A program made the position numbers and the translations under genes. The notes beneath the pieces are model-generated. The model ran no database searches. It was given only the letters and a program-made list of their open reading frames with translations, and had not been told where the DNA came from. From Geoanaerobacter pelophilus (GTDB lineage: Bacteria > Desulfobacterota > Desulfuromonadia > Geobacterales > DSM-12255), in contig NZ_JAHCVJ010000003.1 in the NCBI RefSeq assembly GCF_018476885.1, positions 310,001-374,000 of the forward strand: a stretch of DNA of 64,000 bases, in the 5' to 3' direction. Below, one piece after another: positions 1-9,241 of the stretch (positions are counted from its first letter, which is position 1; each line of letters starts with the position of its first letter).

Positions 1-1907
1 AAGCCGCTGGTCGTTACCCCGATGATGAACCCTTCGAATTCTTCACCAACCTTTTGCTTCATGAACTGTAACCGCTTGAGTTCCACCAGCTCGCGCTCAG
101 CCTCCATCGCCACCCGTTCCCGCTTGCTGGTATGAATCCCGGTCTCAGGGAGAGTGTTCTCCAGCTCTTCTCTTGTGGATTCTGCAATGTTTCCAGCCAG
201 CTTGAGCTTGAGTATCCGGTGTACCACCAGATCAGGGTAGCGGCGAATCGGTGAGGTAAAATGGGTATACGTCTTGGCGGCCAGGCCGAAATGACCGAGG
301 TTTTCCGCAGCATAGCGCGCCTGCTTCATGCTCCGCAACAGCACCCGGTTGAGCATCAACTCTTCCGGCTTGCCAATCGCCCCATCCAGAAGACGCTGCA
401 GCTCGCTGCCGGTTACTCGCCCCTCTTCGGTAACCAGGTGGTGGCCGAATCCGGCGGCCAGTTCTGAAAACGCTTGGATCTTTTCCGGGACCGGGGGTTC
501 ATGCACCCGGTAAAGCGAAGGGATGCCGGATTGCTCCAGATGTCCGGCAACAGCCTCATTGGCTGCCAGCATGAACTCTTCAATCAAACGATGGGCGATG
601 TTCCTGGTCGAACGGGCAATGGACACCGTGGTGCCGGTGGTAATATCGATAATGATCTCCGGCTCGGGCAGATCGAAATCCAGGCTACCCCTGGTGCGAC
701 GCAGCTCCATCAGGCGACGCGCCAGCTCCTCCATCAGTTTCAGATCGTCAACAACTGCAGCCAGCGCCTTAACCGTTTCCGGCTTCTGCTCTTCCAGCAC
801 CTCGGCAACCTGGGTATAGGTAAGACGGGCCGCACTCCTGATCACGCTCTGGTAAAAAGCCTGGTCAACCCGGTTGCCACCCTTGTCGAACACCATCTCC
901 GCGGTCAGCGTCAGGCGGTCTTCTTGCGGATTAAGCGAGCAGATGCCGTTGGAGAGAGTCTCAGGGAGCATCGGCAGACAGCGGTCCGGGAAATAGACCG
1001 AGGTACCCCTCAGATAGGCCTCACGGTCGAGAAGAGAACCGGGACGAACATAGTGGGAGACATCGGCAATGGATACCCAAAGCCGAACCTTGCCGTCCGC
1101 CTCCCTGCGGACCGACACGGCATCGTCGAAGTCACGGGCGGTCTCGCCGTCGATAGTCACAATGGTCAATCCGCGCAGATCGGTCCGGCCGGCCAGGTCC
1201 GCCTCAGCGATCACCCCGACACTGCGGGCCTCACTTAGCGTTGCCTTGTCAAACTTGTTCGGCAGTTCATATTTGCGAATAACGGTTTGGACCTCGACAT
1301 CAGGATCATCGGGCCAGCCGAGTACCTCCACAATCCGCCCCATAGCCGGTTTCCGCTCTAATGGGTACGCAGTGATCTCTGCCACAACCACCTGGCCATT
1401 CACGGCATTGGCCGCATGTTTGGCCGGGATGATCACCTCCTGGGATACCCTGGGATCATCGCTCATCACCCGACCAAAGCCACGAAGCAGTTCATAGCGG
1501 CCAATAATACGTTTCAGCCCACGCTCGATGGTCTTCAAAACACGCCCCTCGCGTTTGCCACCTGGCTGCGCCACAACAGCGACCTCGACAATATCGCCAT
1601 GGAGGTTGCCCCTCAGTCCACGTGCCGGGACAAATATGTCAGACCCTCCCACGTCAGGGGTTACGAAACCATAACCATCGCGGTGCATGGCAAGTTTCCC
1701 TGTGACAGTCCCCTCACCATCTGCCAGCGAATACCGCTGACCACCAAGCACTACTAGCTCGCCGGACGCCACCATACGGTCGAGAACTGCGGCAAAACCC
1801 TTTTTTCTCAGTCGATCAATGTCAAAAAGAGACGCAAGATCGCGATACCCCATCGATCCTCCGTTTTCGCGAATGGCCTGAAGCACCCCTTCTCTATCTG
1901 GTTTCAT
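1..1907 (-). CDS. rnr: Ribonuclease R (3'-5' exoribonuclease), C-terminus outside window
   Basis: RNase R degrades structured RNA processively from the 3' end in the cytoplasm. The reading frame starts at ATG 1907 behind a GAGGGA ribosome site and stays open to the window edge, giving about 635 residues. The N-terminal 60 residues look like the winged-helix domain (MKPDREGVLQAI...), followed by cold-shock/OB-like segments. The RNB catalytic domain is clear: the run around TIDGETARDFDDAVSV carries the metal-binding aspartates, and HFTSPIRRYPDLVVHR is the family signature. The last visible residues (EGFIIGVTTSG) begin the S1 domain. E. coli RNase R is about 813 residues, so roughly the last fifth is missing because of the window, not a mutation. 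It is divergent from the transglycosylase gene, with about 216 bp between them. Confidence 0.95.
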   Translation of the reverse strand, partial: MKPDREGVLQAIRENGGSMGYRDLASLFDIDRLRKKGFAAVLDRMVASGELVVLGGQRYSLADGEGTVTGKLAMHRDGYGFVTPDVGGSDIFVPARGLRGNLHGDIVEVAVVAQPGGKREGRVLKTIERGLKRIIGRYELLRGFGRVMSDDPRVSQEVIIPAKHAANAVNGQVVVAEITAYPLERKPAMGRIVEVLGWPDDPDVEVQTVIRKYELPNKFDKATLSEARSVGVIAEADLAGRTDLRGLTIVTIDGETARDFDDAVSVRREADGKVRLWVSIADVSHYVRPGSLLDREAYLRGTSVYFPDRCLPMLPETLSNGICSLNPQEDRLTLTAEMVFDKGGNRVDQAFYQSVIRSAARLTYTQVAEVLEEQKPETVKALAAVVDDLKLMEELARRLMELRRTRGSLDFDLPEPEIIIDITTGTTVSIARSTRNIAHRLIEEFMLAANEAVAGHLEQSGIPSLYRVHEPPVPEKIQAFSELAAGFGHHLVTEEGRVTGSELQRLLDGAIGKPEELMLNRVLLRSMKQARYAAENLGHFGLAAKTYTHFTSPIRRYPDLVVHRILKLKLAGNIAESTREELENTLPETGIHTSKRERVAMEAERELVELKRLQFMKQKVGEEFEGFIIGVTTSG

Positions 1908-2123
1908 AGCGTTTCCCTCATCATTGCCGGTCTCAAGTTACTGCAACCCACCAATTCATCGCCGATTTCGGCACGCAGAATATGCCTTACAATCCCAGCA
2001 CTGTCAAACAGCCTCGAAAAAACCTTTTGCATTTGCAATCCCGTATGGCTACTATGCCGTCTTGGTGGCTCGGTCATCATCAAGATGCGACCCTCATAAT
2101 ACCTATCATTTGGATGCTCCCTC

Positions 2124-4292
2124 GTGTTCCGTTTAATAACCATTGTTGCAATACTGTTGCTCATCTCTGTTCCGGCATCCGGAATGAAGAGCCAGCTGTT
2201 CCCTCTTCAGGGCGACGCCCTCTCTGCTGCAGCCAACCTGCTCCGCTCTAAGGATTATACCGGAGCCTTGCAGCTTGCCAAGACAGCTCCCGCTGGAGGC
2301 GCCAGAGACTTCATAGCCGGCATGGCTTCCTACCGGGCCAAGGAGTGGCAGGAGGCGAGCAACAACCTTCAGGCAGCAGCCAAGAGTTTGGCAATCCTCG
2401 GCGACTATGCCCTTTATTACCAGGCCCAGTCGCTGAACGCCCTGAAGAAATATGACGAAGCCCTTCTTCCTCTGTTAGAGCTGCAGAAACAATACCCCGA
2501 TACCCCTATGAAGCGGCCGGCGCTGATCCTGGCTGCAGATATTTATTACGCCCAGCAAAACCTCAAGGCCGCGATCTCAGCATATCAGAAATTTATTGAG
2601 ATCTACCCGTCCGGCAGTGACTCGCTCAATGCCCAGTATCGCATCGCCCTGAGCCGCGAAGCGCTTGGCGAACCGACAACCGCCGTCAAGATTCTGCGCA
2701 ATCTGTGGTTGACCAACCCGGCATCGTCACAAGCCGCAGCTGCGGCCGATGACCTGAAACGACTAGGGGCAGCCGGATACCCACCTGATACTTATACGCC
2801 GGAAGAGCTATGCCGCCGGGCCTCGGCCCTGTTCGACCAGAAGAAATTCTCCCAGGCTGCGGTCGCCTTCAAAGCGGTGCCTCGCGATGGACAGAGCAGG
2901 AACTTCATCGATCGCCTCGACCTGAAACAGGGGCAGGCCGTATATCGCAGCCGTAACTACCAGGACGCCTTGCCCATTTTCGCCAAAGTAGCCTCGACAA
3001 CCAAGGATCCGGCACATCTGGCGGAGGCCACCTACTGGATCGCCAGATGCCGCGACAAAAGCGAACAGCACGCAGAGGCGGTCAAAACCTTTCTTCAGGT
3101 TGCAGATAACTGGCCCAAAGCCAATGAAGCGGACAACGCCTTGCTCGAAGCGGCGCTGATCAAAAAATCTGACCAACAATGGACCGAAGTCCTTGCCCTT
3201 AGCCAGCGGTTGCTCAAGGAATATCCGGATTCGAGCCTCAAGAAGCAGGTATGGTGGGAGGCAGGTTGGAGCGGCTACAAAGCTGGTGAGTTATCGACGG
3301 CCGGATACTATTTCAGCAAGCTCGCCGAATGCGACACCAACCGTGACCGCGCCCTCTACTGGCTTGCCCGGGTCAAAGCAGCTTCCGGCGATGCCAAGGG
3401 GGCTGAAACAGCCTACTCCTCGCTGCAGCGCGACTTCCCCTTAAGCTACTACTCTCTTGCCAAGCTTCCTGCTGAAGATGGCAATAATACCGGCTCCCTT
3501 GACAACCCCAGGTTGGCGCGCATCAGCGGCGATACCCTCGACAACCTGCCGTTGCCGGCCAACAATGATCGGGTCAAGGCGTTGATCACGTTCGGGCTGT
3601 TTGATGAGGCTAGAAAAGAACTGGCAACGTTAAAGAGCAAAACCAGCGATACCACTAAGCTGCTGGGCATCGCCAGATTGTATCTCGAAATGGACGACTT
3701 TAACGGCGCCTACAACCTTGTGGGCAAGGATCCGGGGAGATTCAGCGCCAAGGATTTGCGACAATCCCTGGCGCTGCAGTTCCCGCTGCCGTTTCGCGAA
3801 ACCGCAGTCAAACATGCCGGCGCCAACAAACTCCCTATCCCACTGGTGTATGCAGTCATCAAGGCGGAAAGCAGTTTTTCCCCCTTTGCGGTCTCTCCGG
3901 CCGGAGCAGTTGGCTTGATGCAGCTCATGCCTGCCACCGCAGCCATGCTTGAAGGAGCCGGGAAAAAAAGCTTTCCTGCTGAGCGGCTGAAAGAACCGGA
4001 ACTGAACATAAACTACGGCTCCCGGCACATGAAAGACCTTGTTGCCGAGTATCGCGACAACATCGTGGCAGTGATTGCCTCCTACAATGCCGGTGGCGGC
4101 ACGGTAAACCGATGGCTGCGCAGCTTCGGCACTCTCCCCACCGATGAATTCATCGAACAGATTCCGTATGGTGAAACCCGCGACTACGTTAAGAAAGTCA
4201 TCACTACAGCAGCAATCTACGCCAGGATATACGGCATGAATCTCAACGGCACCAAGCTGCCGCTCCCCGCAAAACCCGCTATTACCCCCTGA
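2124..4292 (+). CDS. slt: Soluble lytic murein transglycosylase (Slt70-like)
   Basis: A 722-residue exported enzyme expected to cleave peptidoglycan glycan strands in the periplasm, forming 1,6-anhydromuramic ends. A GTG start is chosen because a stop lies eight codons upstream, no ATG or TTG intervenes, and the first 20 residues (MFRLITIVAILLLISVPASG) form a signal peptide; the next in-frame ATG lies beyond it. Residues about 30-520 are a TPR-like helical superhelix. Residues about 560-700 are the SLT domain: PLVYAVIKAESSF carries the catalytic glutamate, followed by SPAGAVGLMQLMP, the NINYGSRHM segment and the VIASYNAGGG motif. This is the Slt70 layout of an alpha-superhelix plus a C-terminal catalytic lobe. 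No clear Shine-Dalgarno sequence is seen before the GTG. Confidence 0.93.
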   Translation: MFRLITIVAILLLISVPASGMKSQLFPLQGDALSAAANLLRSKDYTGALQLAKTAPAGGARDFIAGMASYRAKEWQEASNNLQAAAKSLAILGDYALYYQAQSLNALKKYDEALLPLLELQKQYPDTPMKRPALILAADIYYAQQNLKAAISAYQKFIEIYPSGSDSLNAQYRIALSREALGEPTTAVKILRNLWLTNPASSQAAAAADDLKRLGAAGYPPDTYTPEELCRRASALFDQKKFSQAAVAFKAVPRDGQSRNFIDRLDLKQGQAVYRSRNYQDALPIFAKVASTTKDPAHLAEATYWIARCRDKSEQHAEAVKTFLQVADNWPKANEADNALLEAALIKKSDQQWTEVLALSQRLLKEYPDSSLKKQVWWEAGWSGYKAGELSTAGYYFSKLAECDTNRDRALYWLARVKAASGDAKGAETAYSSLQRDFPLSYYSLAKLPAEDGNNTGSLDNPRLARISGDTLDNLPLPANNDRVKALITFGLFDEARKELATLKSKTSDTTKLLGIARLYLEMDDFNGAYNLVGKDPGRFSAKDLRQSLALQFPLPFRETAVKHAGANKLPIPLVYAVIKAESSFSPFAVSPAGAVGLMQLMPATAAMLEGAGKKSFPAERLKEPELNINYGSRHMKDLVAEYRDNIVAVIASYNAGGGTVNRWLRSFGTLPTDEFIEQIPYGETRDYVKKVITTAAIYARIYGMNLNGTKLPLPAKPAITP

Positions 4293-4369
4293 AAATTCCC
4301 AGCTGGATTTGCATTTTTGCTGCCTGGCAGGTATCGTTACTCCAATATTGAAACTTTGGGGGAGTATCT

Positions 4370-5458
4370 ATGGCCAAGAAAATATTCATCGCGGCAACCG
4401 GCCAGAACTGCGGCAAAACCACCATGAGCATCTCGCTGATGCATCTTGCCCGGAAAAAATACCAACGGGTCGGCTTCATCAAGCCGATCGGCCCCAAGAT
4501 CGAGTGCTACAGCAACATGAAACTCGACATGGACGCCATTCTGATGGCGCGGACCTACAACCTTGAACAGGATATCAGCCTCATGAACCCGGTTCCCCTG
4601 CATCGGGGCTTCACTAGGGAATTCCTGGACGGCAAGATCGATGCGCGAGCACTGGCAGATAGTATTGTCAGGGCAGTGGCAGAACTGGAGAGCAAAAACG
4701 ACCTGTTGATTATTGAGGGTGCCGGGCACGGCGGCGTCGGTGCGGTCATCGGATTGAGCAACGCCTATGTTGCCAGCCTAGTAAAGGCGCCGGTGATGAT
4801 AGTTGCCGGCAGCGGCATCGGCAATGTCATAGACGCGGTCCATCTCAACCTGGCCCTGTACGAACGGGAGCAGGCCGATGTCCGGTTAATCATGACCAAC
4901 AAACTGATCTCGGAAAAGCGTGACACCACCCTGAAATACCTCAAACGGGCCTTCGACTACTCACTGGAGGTCTCCGGCGGCTTCAACTACTCGCCGATCC
5001 TCGCCAACCCCACCCTGGCGCACATCTCTAAACTGCTCAACCTCCCCTTGCAGGGTGACCAGGGTGTCAGGAACCGGATCATCCACCATATCCAACTGGG
5101 TGCTGCCTCCTCGCAGAAAGTGGTAGACGGGCTGCTGGAATCAACGCTGCTGATCGTCACCAGTTCGCGCGACGAACTGATCGTGACCCTGTCGTCGCTC
5201 TACAACATCCCGGCCTGGCGGGAGAAAATTGCCGGGATCGTCATTGCCGGCCATGCGCCGGTCTCCATGATCAGCCAGCAGATCCTCGACCGGAGCGACA
5301 TCCCCTACATCAGGATCCATGAGACAACCGCCAATGTGTTTACCGCCCTGAGCGAGGATGTCTCCAAGATAACGGCAGAAGACCAGGAGAAACTCGCCTG
5401 GATTCAGGCAAATGCCGAGCATGACATCGATTTTGAGATGATCGACCGGATTTTCTGA
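4370..5458 (+). CDS. BioD-like P-loop ATPase with DRTGG domain (phosphotransacetylase N-terminal-like)
   Basis: A 362-residue cytoplasmic protein. Residues 1-210 are a dethiobiotin synthetase/CobB-like P-loop domain: the Walker A variant is AATGQNCGKTT at residues 8-18, and IIEGAGHGGVG is the second family motif. Residues about 215-335 resemble the DRTGG domain (LLIVTSSRDELIVTLSSL, then IPYIRIHETTANVF). This two-domain arrangement is the N-terminal half of long phosphate acetyltransferases, but here no PTA catalytic domain follows. In other bacteria, stand-alone versions are thought to sense or bind nucleotides; the function is not settled. A GGGGGAG ribosome site precedes ATG. It lies 77 bp after slt and 35 bp before the next gene, so co-transcription is plausible. 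Confidence 0.8.
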   Translation: MAKKIFIAATGQNCGKTTMSISLMHLARKKYQRVGFIKPIGPKIECYSNMKLDMDAILMARTYNLEQDISLMNPVPLHRGFTREFLDGKIDARALADSIVRAVAELESKNDLLIIEGAGHGGVGAVIGLSNAYVASLVKAPVMIVAGSGIGNVIDAVHLNLALYEREQADVRLIMTNKLISEKRDTTLKYLKRAFDYSLEVSGGFNYSPILANPTLAHISKLLNLPLQGDQGVRNRIIHHIQLGAASSQKVVDGLLESTLLIVTSSRDELIVTLSSLYNIPAWREKIAGIVIAGHAPVSMISQQILDRSDIPYIRIHETTANVFTALSEDVSKITAEDQEKLAWIQANAEHDIDFEMIDRIF

Positions 5459-5493
5459 AGGATACTGCCAAAAACGAGGAGAACTGACTACGG

Positions 5494-5886
5494 ATGCCAC
5501 TGCTGCTCAAGACCGCCATTACCTGGATGACTCTGGCGCTGATTTTTTATACCTACGCCGTGTTCAGTGGGCGCCGTCAGGGGCTGCGCCTGAAGCATCT
5601 GTCAGTATTCGGCATCGGCCTTTTCTGCGACTGGCTTGGCACCAGCCAGATGAGCCACTTTGCCACACAGTTCGGCAAAGCCCCTGATTGGCACAACTGG
5701 AGTGGCTTGCTCTCACTGGGCGGGATGGCGTTCCATTTTTTGCTGGCGCTCCTCGCCACCCTGCTCAACCGCGCAGAAGCGATCAACCTGACCTTTCACA
5801 GGGTCAGTCTGACCATATACACTCTCTGGATAACCGCATTTGCCAGCGGCTGGATAGTGGGCATCATGAAGATGCATAAGCGGTAA
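5494..5886 (+). CDS. Small four-helix membrane protein (HsmA/TIGR03987-like)
   Basis: A 130-residue protein with four hydrophobic segments at about residues 4-24, 36-54, 68-90 and 105-122, and a basic C-terminus (MKMHKR). The composition, length and the DWLGTSQMSHFATQFG-type loop resemble the small uncharacterised HsmA/TIGR03987 membrane family. That match is from memory and tentative. There are no catalytic motifs. It ends 19 bp from the convergent TPM-domain gene without an obvious terminator. An AGGAGAAC ribosome site lies about 15 bases before the ATG. Confidence 0.6.
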   Translation: MPLLLKTAITWMTLALIFYTYAVFSGRRQGLRLKHLSVFGIGLFCDWLGTSQMSHFATQFGKAPDWHNWSGLLSLGGMAFHFLLALLATLLNRAEAINLTFHRVSLTIYTLWITAFASGWIVGIMKMHKR

Positions 5887-5904
5887 ACCTCTTGGATAGG
5901 GGCT

Positions 5905-6561
5905 TTAGCTGGTCAGCAGTTTATCACTCAGTTCATTGACGTCATCTGCCTGTCGGGGAAAGTGACGGGACAATTCGGCCCCACACCGATCTATCACCTC
6001 GCAAAGGGCATCGCAACCACTGCCTTCGGCAATTCCTCGGGCCAGACTGCCAGCCATCCCACCCCATGATGACGGATCGATCCGCTCGTTGATCCCCCGG
6101 TCGCCGAGTATCCAGACCTTGCGCTCGACAAGCGACATGAAGATAAGGATGCCGGTTTCGTGGCGGGTCCGGTACAACCCTTTTTCGTAAAACGCCCTGA
6201 CAGCCCGCAGCCGCACCGCCTCGGCAATTCTCTTCCCTCCGGCAAACGGGAGCTTCAGTCGCGTGAATTTTCTAATTAATGCACAGGCCGGGAAATAGAG
6301 CAGGACTACCAGCGGGATGTAAGACCAGATAGAGAGATGCTGGGTAGCAACAGCAATGACCAACCCGGCAAAGGCTGCCAGGAACAGGGAGCCTGCCAGC
6401 TCCGCCTCCGGATAGCGATCACTCTCGTCAACGATCATGGTAGCGATCTCGCCGGAGGTGTTGCTCTCCGCAGCATGAACCGCCTGGCGGATCCGCTCCA
6501 GCTCCGCAGCAGTGAAAAAATTTTCCGCCTTGCACTGTTTCACGTCAAACCTCAACGACAA
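5905..6561 (-). CDS. TPM-domain membrane protein
   Basis: A 218-residue protein with a split TPM (TLP18.3/Psb32/MOLO-1) fold. Residues 16-50 hold the start of the domain (FFTAAELERIRQAVHAAE, then SGEIATMIVDESDRYPEAEL). Two adjacent membrane segments follow at about residues 55-100, and residues 118-200 hold the rest (RHETGILIFMSLVERKVWILGDRGINERI). In other bacteria, TPM proteins occur with LemA and are linked to envelope or membrane-protein repair. The gene follows the larger TPM gene by 45 bp in the same orientation and is the last gene of the dedA-lemA operon. No enzyme activity can be assigned. Confidence 0.8.
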   Translation of the reverse strand: MSLRFDVKQCKAENFFTAAELERIRQAVHAAESNTSGEIATMIVDESDRYPEAELAGSLFLAAFAGLVIAVATQHLSIWSYIPLVVLLYFPACALIRKFTRLKLPFAGGKRIAEAVRLRAVRAFYEKGLYRTRHETGILIFMSLVERKVWILGDRGINERIDPSSWGGMAGSLARGIAEGSGCDALCEVIDRCGAELSRHFPRQADDVNELSDKLLTS

Positions 6562-6606
6562 TCATTCAATGGGCAGAACGCAGCCCTTGCTTCCCCGGAA
6601 ATGCGG

Positions 6607-7479
6607 TTACCAATCGCCAGATGCACCGCCGCCGCCGAAATCGCCACCGCCGCCGGAGAAACCACCGCCGGATCCTCCCCAGCCATCGCCTCCGCCGTAA
6701 CCGCCAAAGCCGCCGCCTCCCCACCAGAAACCGCCGCCACCGCTACCAAAGATAGCCACCACGATGAGCCCAAGGACAAAACCGGCCACTGCCAGGCCGA
6801 GCAGCATCGCGATGCCGATGCCGGAGAAACTGAGGAATGCCGCCAGCGGCAGCCCCACGGCACCAGCAAGACCGCCGAGAAAGCGAGAGATGGAACCGAG
6901 AAAAACGATGGCCACCAAGAGGAAAACCAGCAGGGTCAGCGACGGGTGGAAGCCTTTCTTAACACGATGCAGATCGCGCGACTTGTCCTGTGCCTGGTAC
7001 TCACCGCGGACTACCTTGGCGATCGCGGCGACACCAGCCTTTATCCCGCTATCGAAGTCGCCCTGTTTCAGGAAAGGCGCGATTTCGTCACGAATGATCC
7101 TGCCCGCCAGCAGGTCGGTCAGCTTCCCTTCCAGGCCCCGACCCACCTCGATCCTGATCTTCCGCTCCTGTTTGGCAATAAGCAGGATGGCGCCGTTGTC
7201 CAGCCTCTTCTGGCCGATCTTCCACGCCTCGGCAACCTTGATCCCGAAACTCTCCACCGGCTCGCCTTCAAGAGTAGGCACGGTCAACACCACGACCTGG
7301 GTAGAGTCGCTCTGCTCCAGGCCAGCAAGCAGTCCATCAACCTCCTGCACAGCCGCCGGCGAGAGCAGCCCGGCGTAGTCGTTCACCCGCCCCTGCAGTG
7401 CCGGGACCGCTGCGGCAAAGGCAACAAACTGGGAACACAGAATTAACCCCAGAAATATAAGGAGAATGCCCTTTTTCAT
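6607..7479 (-). CDS. Secreted/membrane TPM-domain protein with Gly-rich tail (YgcG-like)
   Basis: A 290-residue protein. The start is placed at the ATG before KKGILLIFLGLIL because this begins a signal peptide (cleavage after VAFA); a longer reading frame upstream runs into the palindromic repeat and is unlikely to be translated. Residues about 28-150 are a TPM domain (GRVNDYAGLLSPAAVQEVDGLL, TVPTLEGEPVESFGIKVAEAW, IGQKRLDNGAILLIAKQERKIRIEVGRGLEG). Two or three hydrophobic segments follow at about residues 180-240, and the last 40 residues are almost only Gly with Trp, Phe and Ser, ending in DW. This is the usual architecture of the YgcG partner of LemA. The ribosome site is weak (AGGGC). Confidence 0.85.
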   Translation of the reverse strand: MKKGILLIFLGLILCSQFVAFAAAVPALQGRVNDYAGLLSPAAVQEVDGLLAGLEQSDSTQVVVLTVPTLEGEPVESFGIKVAEAWKIGQKRLDNGAILLIAKQERKIRIEVGRGLEGKLTDLLAGRIIRDEIAPFLKQGDFDSGIKAGVAAIAKVVRGEYQAQDKSRDLHRVKKGFHPSLTLLVFLLVAIVFLGSISRFLGGLAGAVGLPLAAFLSFSGIGIAMLLGLAVAGFVLGLIVVAIFGSGGGGFWWGGGGFGGYGGGDGWGGSGGGFSGGGGDFGGGGASGDW

Positions 7480-7489
7480 GTTTGCCCTG

Positions 7490-7609
7490 TTCGCGCTCAA
7501 AAGTGCCCGTATGCTAGGCGGCGTTGAGAAGGCGTGGGAGGCGTACAACAGGTACGTTGACGAGCCGACGACAACGCCAACACCGCAGGCGGGCGCTTTT
7601 CAGCACGAA
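7490..7609. repeat. 120-bp intergenic palindromic repeat, copy 1
   Basis: This stretch fills the gap between lemA and the TPM gene. Its two ends are near-complementary: TTCGCGCTCAAAAGTGCCCG on the left pairs with the complement of CGGGCGCTTTTCAGCACGAA on the right. Near its centre is GGCGTAC-aaca-GGTACGT. A second copy of the same design lies at 46971-47091. It could fold into a long imperfect hairpin in the transcript between two genes of one operon. The layout resembles REP/MITE-type dispersed elements; no transposase is present. Confidence 0.7.
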
Positions 7610-7612
7610 CAC

Positions 7613-8194
7613 TTAGAATTTGACTTGGGGTGCCTTCTGCGCCCCCTCCTCCGCCTTAAACGGCTCCTTCCGCTGCAGATGCAGCATCATGGAGTTGGTC
7701 AGGCTGTTGGGAAAGGTCCGGATACTGGTGTTGAACTCCTGGACCGCCTTGTTGTAGCGGGTGCGGGCCACATTAATCCGGTTTTCCGTCCCTTCCAGCT
7801 GGCTCTGGAGATCCCGGAAATTCTGGTTCGCCTTGAGGTCAGGATACCTCTCCACCACCACCATCAGCCGCGATAAAGCGCCGGACAGCTCGCCCTGGGC
7901 AGCCTGGAACTTCTGCAGCGCCTGGGGATCGTTGACCAGTTGCTTGGTGGCCTGGATGGAACCGACCTTTGCCCGCGCCTCGGTGACTGCCTTCAAGGTG
8001 TCGGCCTCATGTTTGGCATATCCCTTGACCACCTCCACCAGGTTCGGGATCAGGTCTGCCCGGCGCTGGTAAGTCGCCTCCACATCCCCCCAGGCCGCGG
8101 TTACCGCCTCTTCGTTGGCTTGCATGGTGTTGTAGCCGCATCCGGAGAGCGCCAGTAATGCCAAGATAAGCAGATAGTTACGGAATCTTTTCAT
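7613..8194 (-). CDS. lemA: LemA family lipoprotein
   Basis: A 193-residue LemA protein, an N-terminally anchored long helical bundle. The start is the ATG before KRFRNYLL, preceded by a GGAGGAAACG ribosome site. The signal ends in a lipobox (LALSGC), so it is probably a lipoprotein. The family hallmark is present: [34 protein letters not shown] at about residues 28-62, then EARAKV and [24 protein letters not shown]. LemA functions are poorly understood; it commonly pairs with TPM/YgcG proteins, as here. It lies 34 bp downstream of the SemiSWEET gene. Confidence 0.92.
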   Translation of the reverse strand: MKRFRNYLLILALLALSGCGYNTMQANEEAVTAAWGDVEATYQRRADLIPNLVEVVKGYAKHEADTLKAVTEARAKVGSIQATKQLVNDPQALQKFQAAQGELSGALSRLMVVVERYPDLKANQNFRDLQSQLEGTENRINVARTRYNKAVQEFNTSIRTFPNSLTNSMMLHLQRKEPFKAEEGAQKAPQVKF

Positions 8195-8228
8195 CGTTTC
8201 CTCCATGTTAAGAATATTCATAGTTAAG

Positions 8229-8507
8229 TTAACCATCGATCCGTTGTTTGTCACCCCGGTCGTAAATAATTTTCATGGTCAGCAACAAAATGTAGCAGAA
8301 CAGGGTGAACGAATTGGACAGGATCAGCGGTAGGTCGCCGAGCAGCAGGCCATAGGCCAGCCAGAGGGCAAGACCGGCAATGATAATGATCTGCTGCCAA
8401 AGCGAAAGATCCCGGGCATGCCGGGTCTTCCAAGTCTTGATCATCTGCGGGATCACGGCCATGCTGGTCAGAAAACCAGCCACGCCGCCGATTACGGTAA
8501 CATCCAT
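8229..8507 (-). CDS. SemiSWEET-type PQ-loop transporter
   Basis: A 92-residue protein with three membrane helices, the single triple-helix bundle of bacterial SemiSWEETs, which dimerise to move sugars or other small solutes. The PQ motif is seen at [14 protein letters not shown] (residues about 15-28), followed by [25 protein letters not shown] and the third helix [17 protein letters not shown]. The start codon shares one base with the stop of the upstream methyltransferase gene (TAATG), so translation is probably coupled. The substrate cannot be told from sequence. Confidence 0.85.
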   Translation of the reverse strand: MDVTVIGGVAGFLTSMAVIPQMIKTWKTRHARDLSLWQQIIIIAGLALWLAYGLLLGDLPLILSNSFTLFCYILLLTMKIIYDRGDKQRIDG

Positions 8508-9241
8508 TACTTCCCCTTTTTGCCGGTAAACGCCCCGGTGGCCCAGTCCACCTGGGAAAAAAGCCCGCGGAACACTGCGACCTCGCGGCTGTCCAACCCT
8601 GCCCGCGCAAATACCCTGCGAAAGGTCCGCATCAGGTGCGCCGGATTTTCAGGCTTGAGAAAACCGATTTTCAGCAGGGTTTCTTCCATCTGGGCATAGA
8701 GAGGCTCGACCTCTGCCGGTGGCGCCAGTTGCCGCTCCTCTTCGGGATTCACTGTGGTAAGCCCCTGGCGCAGTTCGTAGCAAAACAGCAGCACTGCCTG
8801 GGCCAGGTTGAGCGAGCCGAACTCGTCGGTGGGGATCGTTGCCTGCCAACGGCAGAGCGCCACCTCATCCGTGGTCAACCCGCTGTCCTCGCGGCCGAAA
8901 ACCAGTGCCGCCCGGTTTGCCGGGATGCCCGATCTGATCCGGGCCACAATCTCTGGCGGGGCAAAGATCTCCTGCCGGTATTTGCCGTGACGGCGTGTAG
9001 TGGCCACCGATAGCGGGCAATCGGCAAGCGCCTCCTCAAGACTGCCGAAGATCCGGGCGCTCTCCAGCATCCCTTTGGCAGAGACTGCGAATTTCAGCGC
9101 CTCCGGATGATCAAGCGGACAGGGGTTAACCAGACGCAGGTCAGAAAAGCCAAAATTCTTCATCGCCCGACAGACCATGCCAACATTGCCCGGACTCTGC
9201 GGTTCGACCAGAACGATCGACAGATAATCGCCGTAATTCAC
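8507..9241 (-). CDS. TrmJ-like tRNA/rRNA 2'-O-methyltransferase (SPOUT/TrmH family)
   Basis: A 244-residue SPOUT-class SAM-dependent RNA methyltransferase. The N-terminal motif is IVLVEPQSPGNVGMVCRAMKNFG (motif 1), followed by ALVFGREDSGLTTDEVALC (motif 2) and IPTDEFGSLNLAQAVLLFCYEL (motif 3). Together these form the knotted SAM site. Length and motif spacing fit TrmJ, which methylates position 32 of the tRNA anticodon loop; the exact target is inferred. It starts at GTG, overlapping the TAG stop of dedA (TAGTG), and its stop overlaps the SemiSWEET start. These genes therefore form a tightly coupled operon. Confidence 0.88.
   Translation of the reverse strand: MNYGDYLSIVLVEPQSPGNVGMVCRAMKNFGFSDLRLVNPCPLDHPEALKFAVSAKGMLESARIFGSLEEALADCPLSVATTRRHGKYRQEIFAPPEIVARIRSGIPANRAALVFGREDSGLTTDEVALCRWQATIPTDEFGSLNLAQAVLLFCYELRQGLTTVNPEEERQLAPPAEVEPLYAQMEETLLKIGFLKPENPAHLMRTFRRVFARAGLDSREVAVFRGLFSQVDWATGAFTGKKGK

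Noticed and set aside
1904-2164. An 86-codon minus-strand frame whose stop overlaps the rnr start (ATGA)
   Set aside because: It overlaps the beginning of the slt signal peptide on the other strand, has no recognisable product and no ribosome site; rnr has its own GAGGGA.
6337-7446. A 369-codon plus-strand open frame opposite the TPM genes
   Set aside because: It is the complement of the two TPM genes, with composition expected from antisense of Gly/Ala-rich coding DNA, and it crosses both of them.
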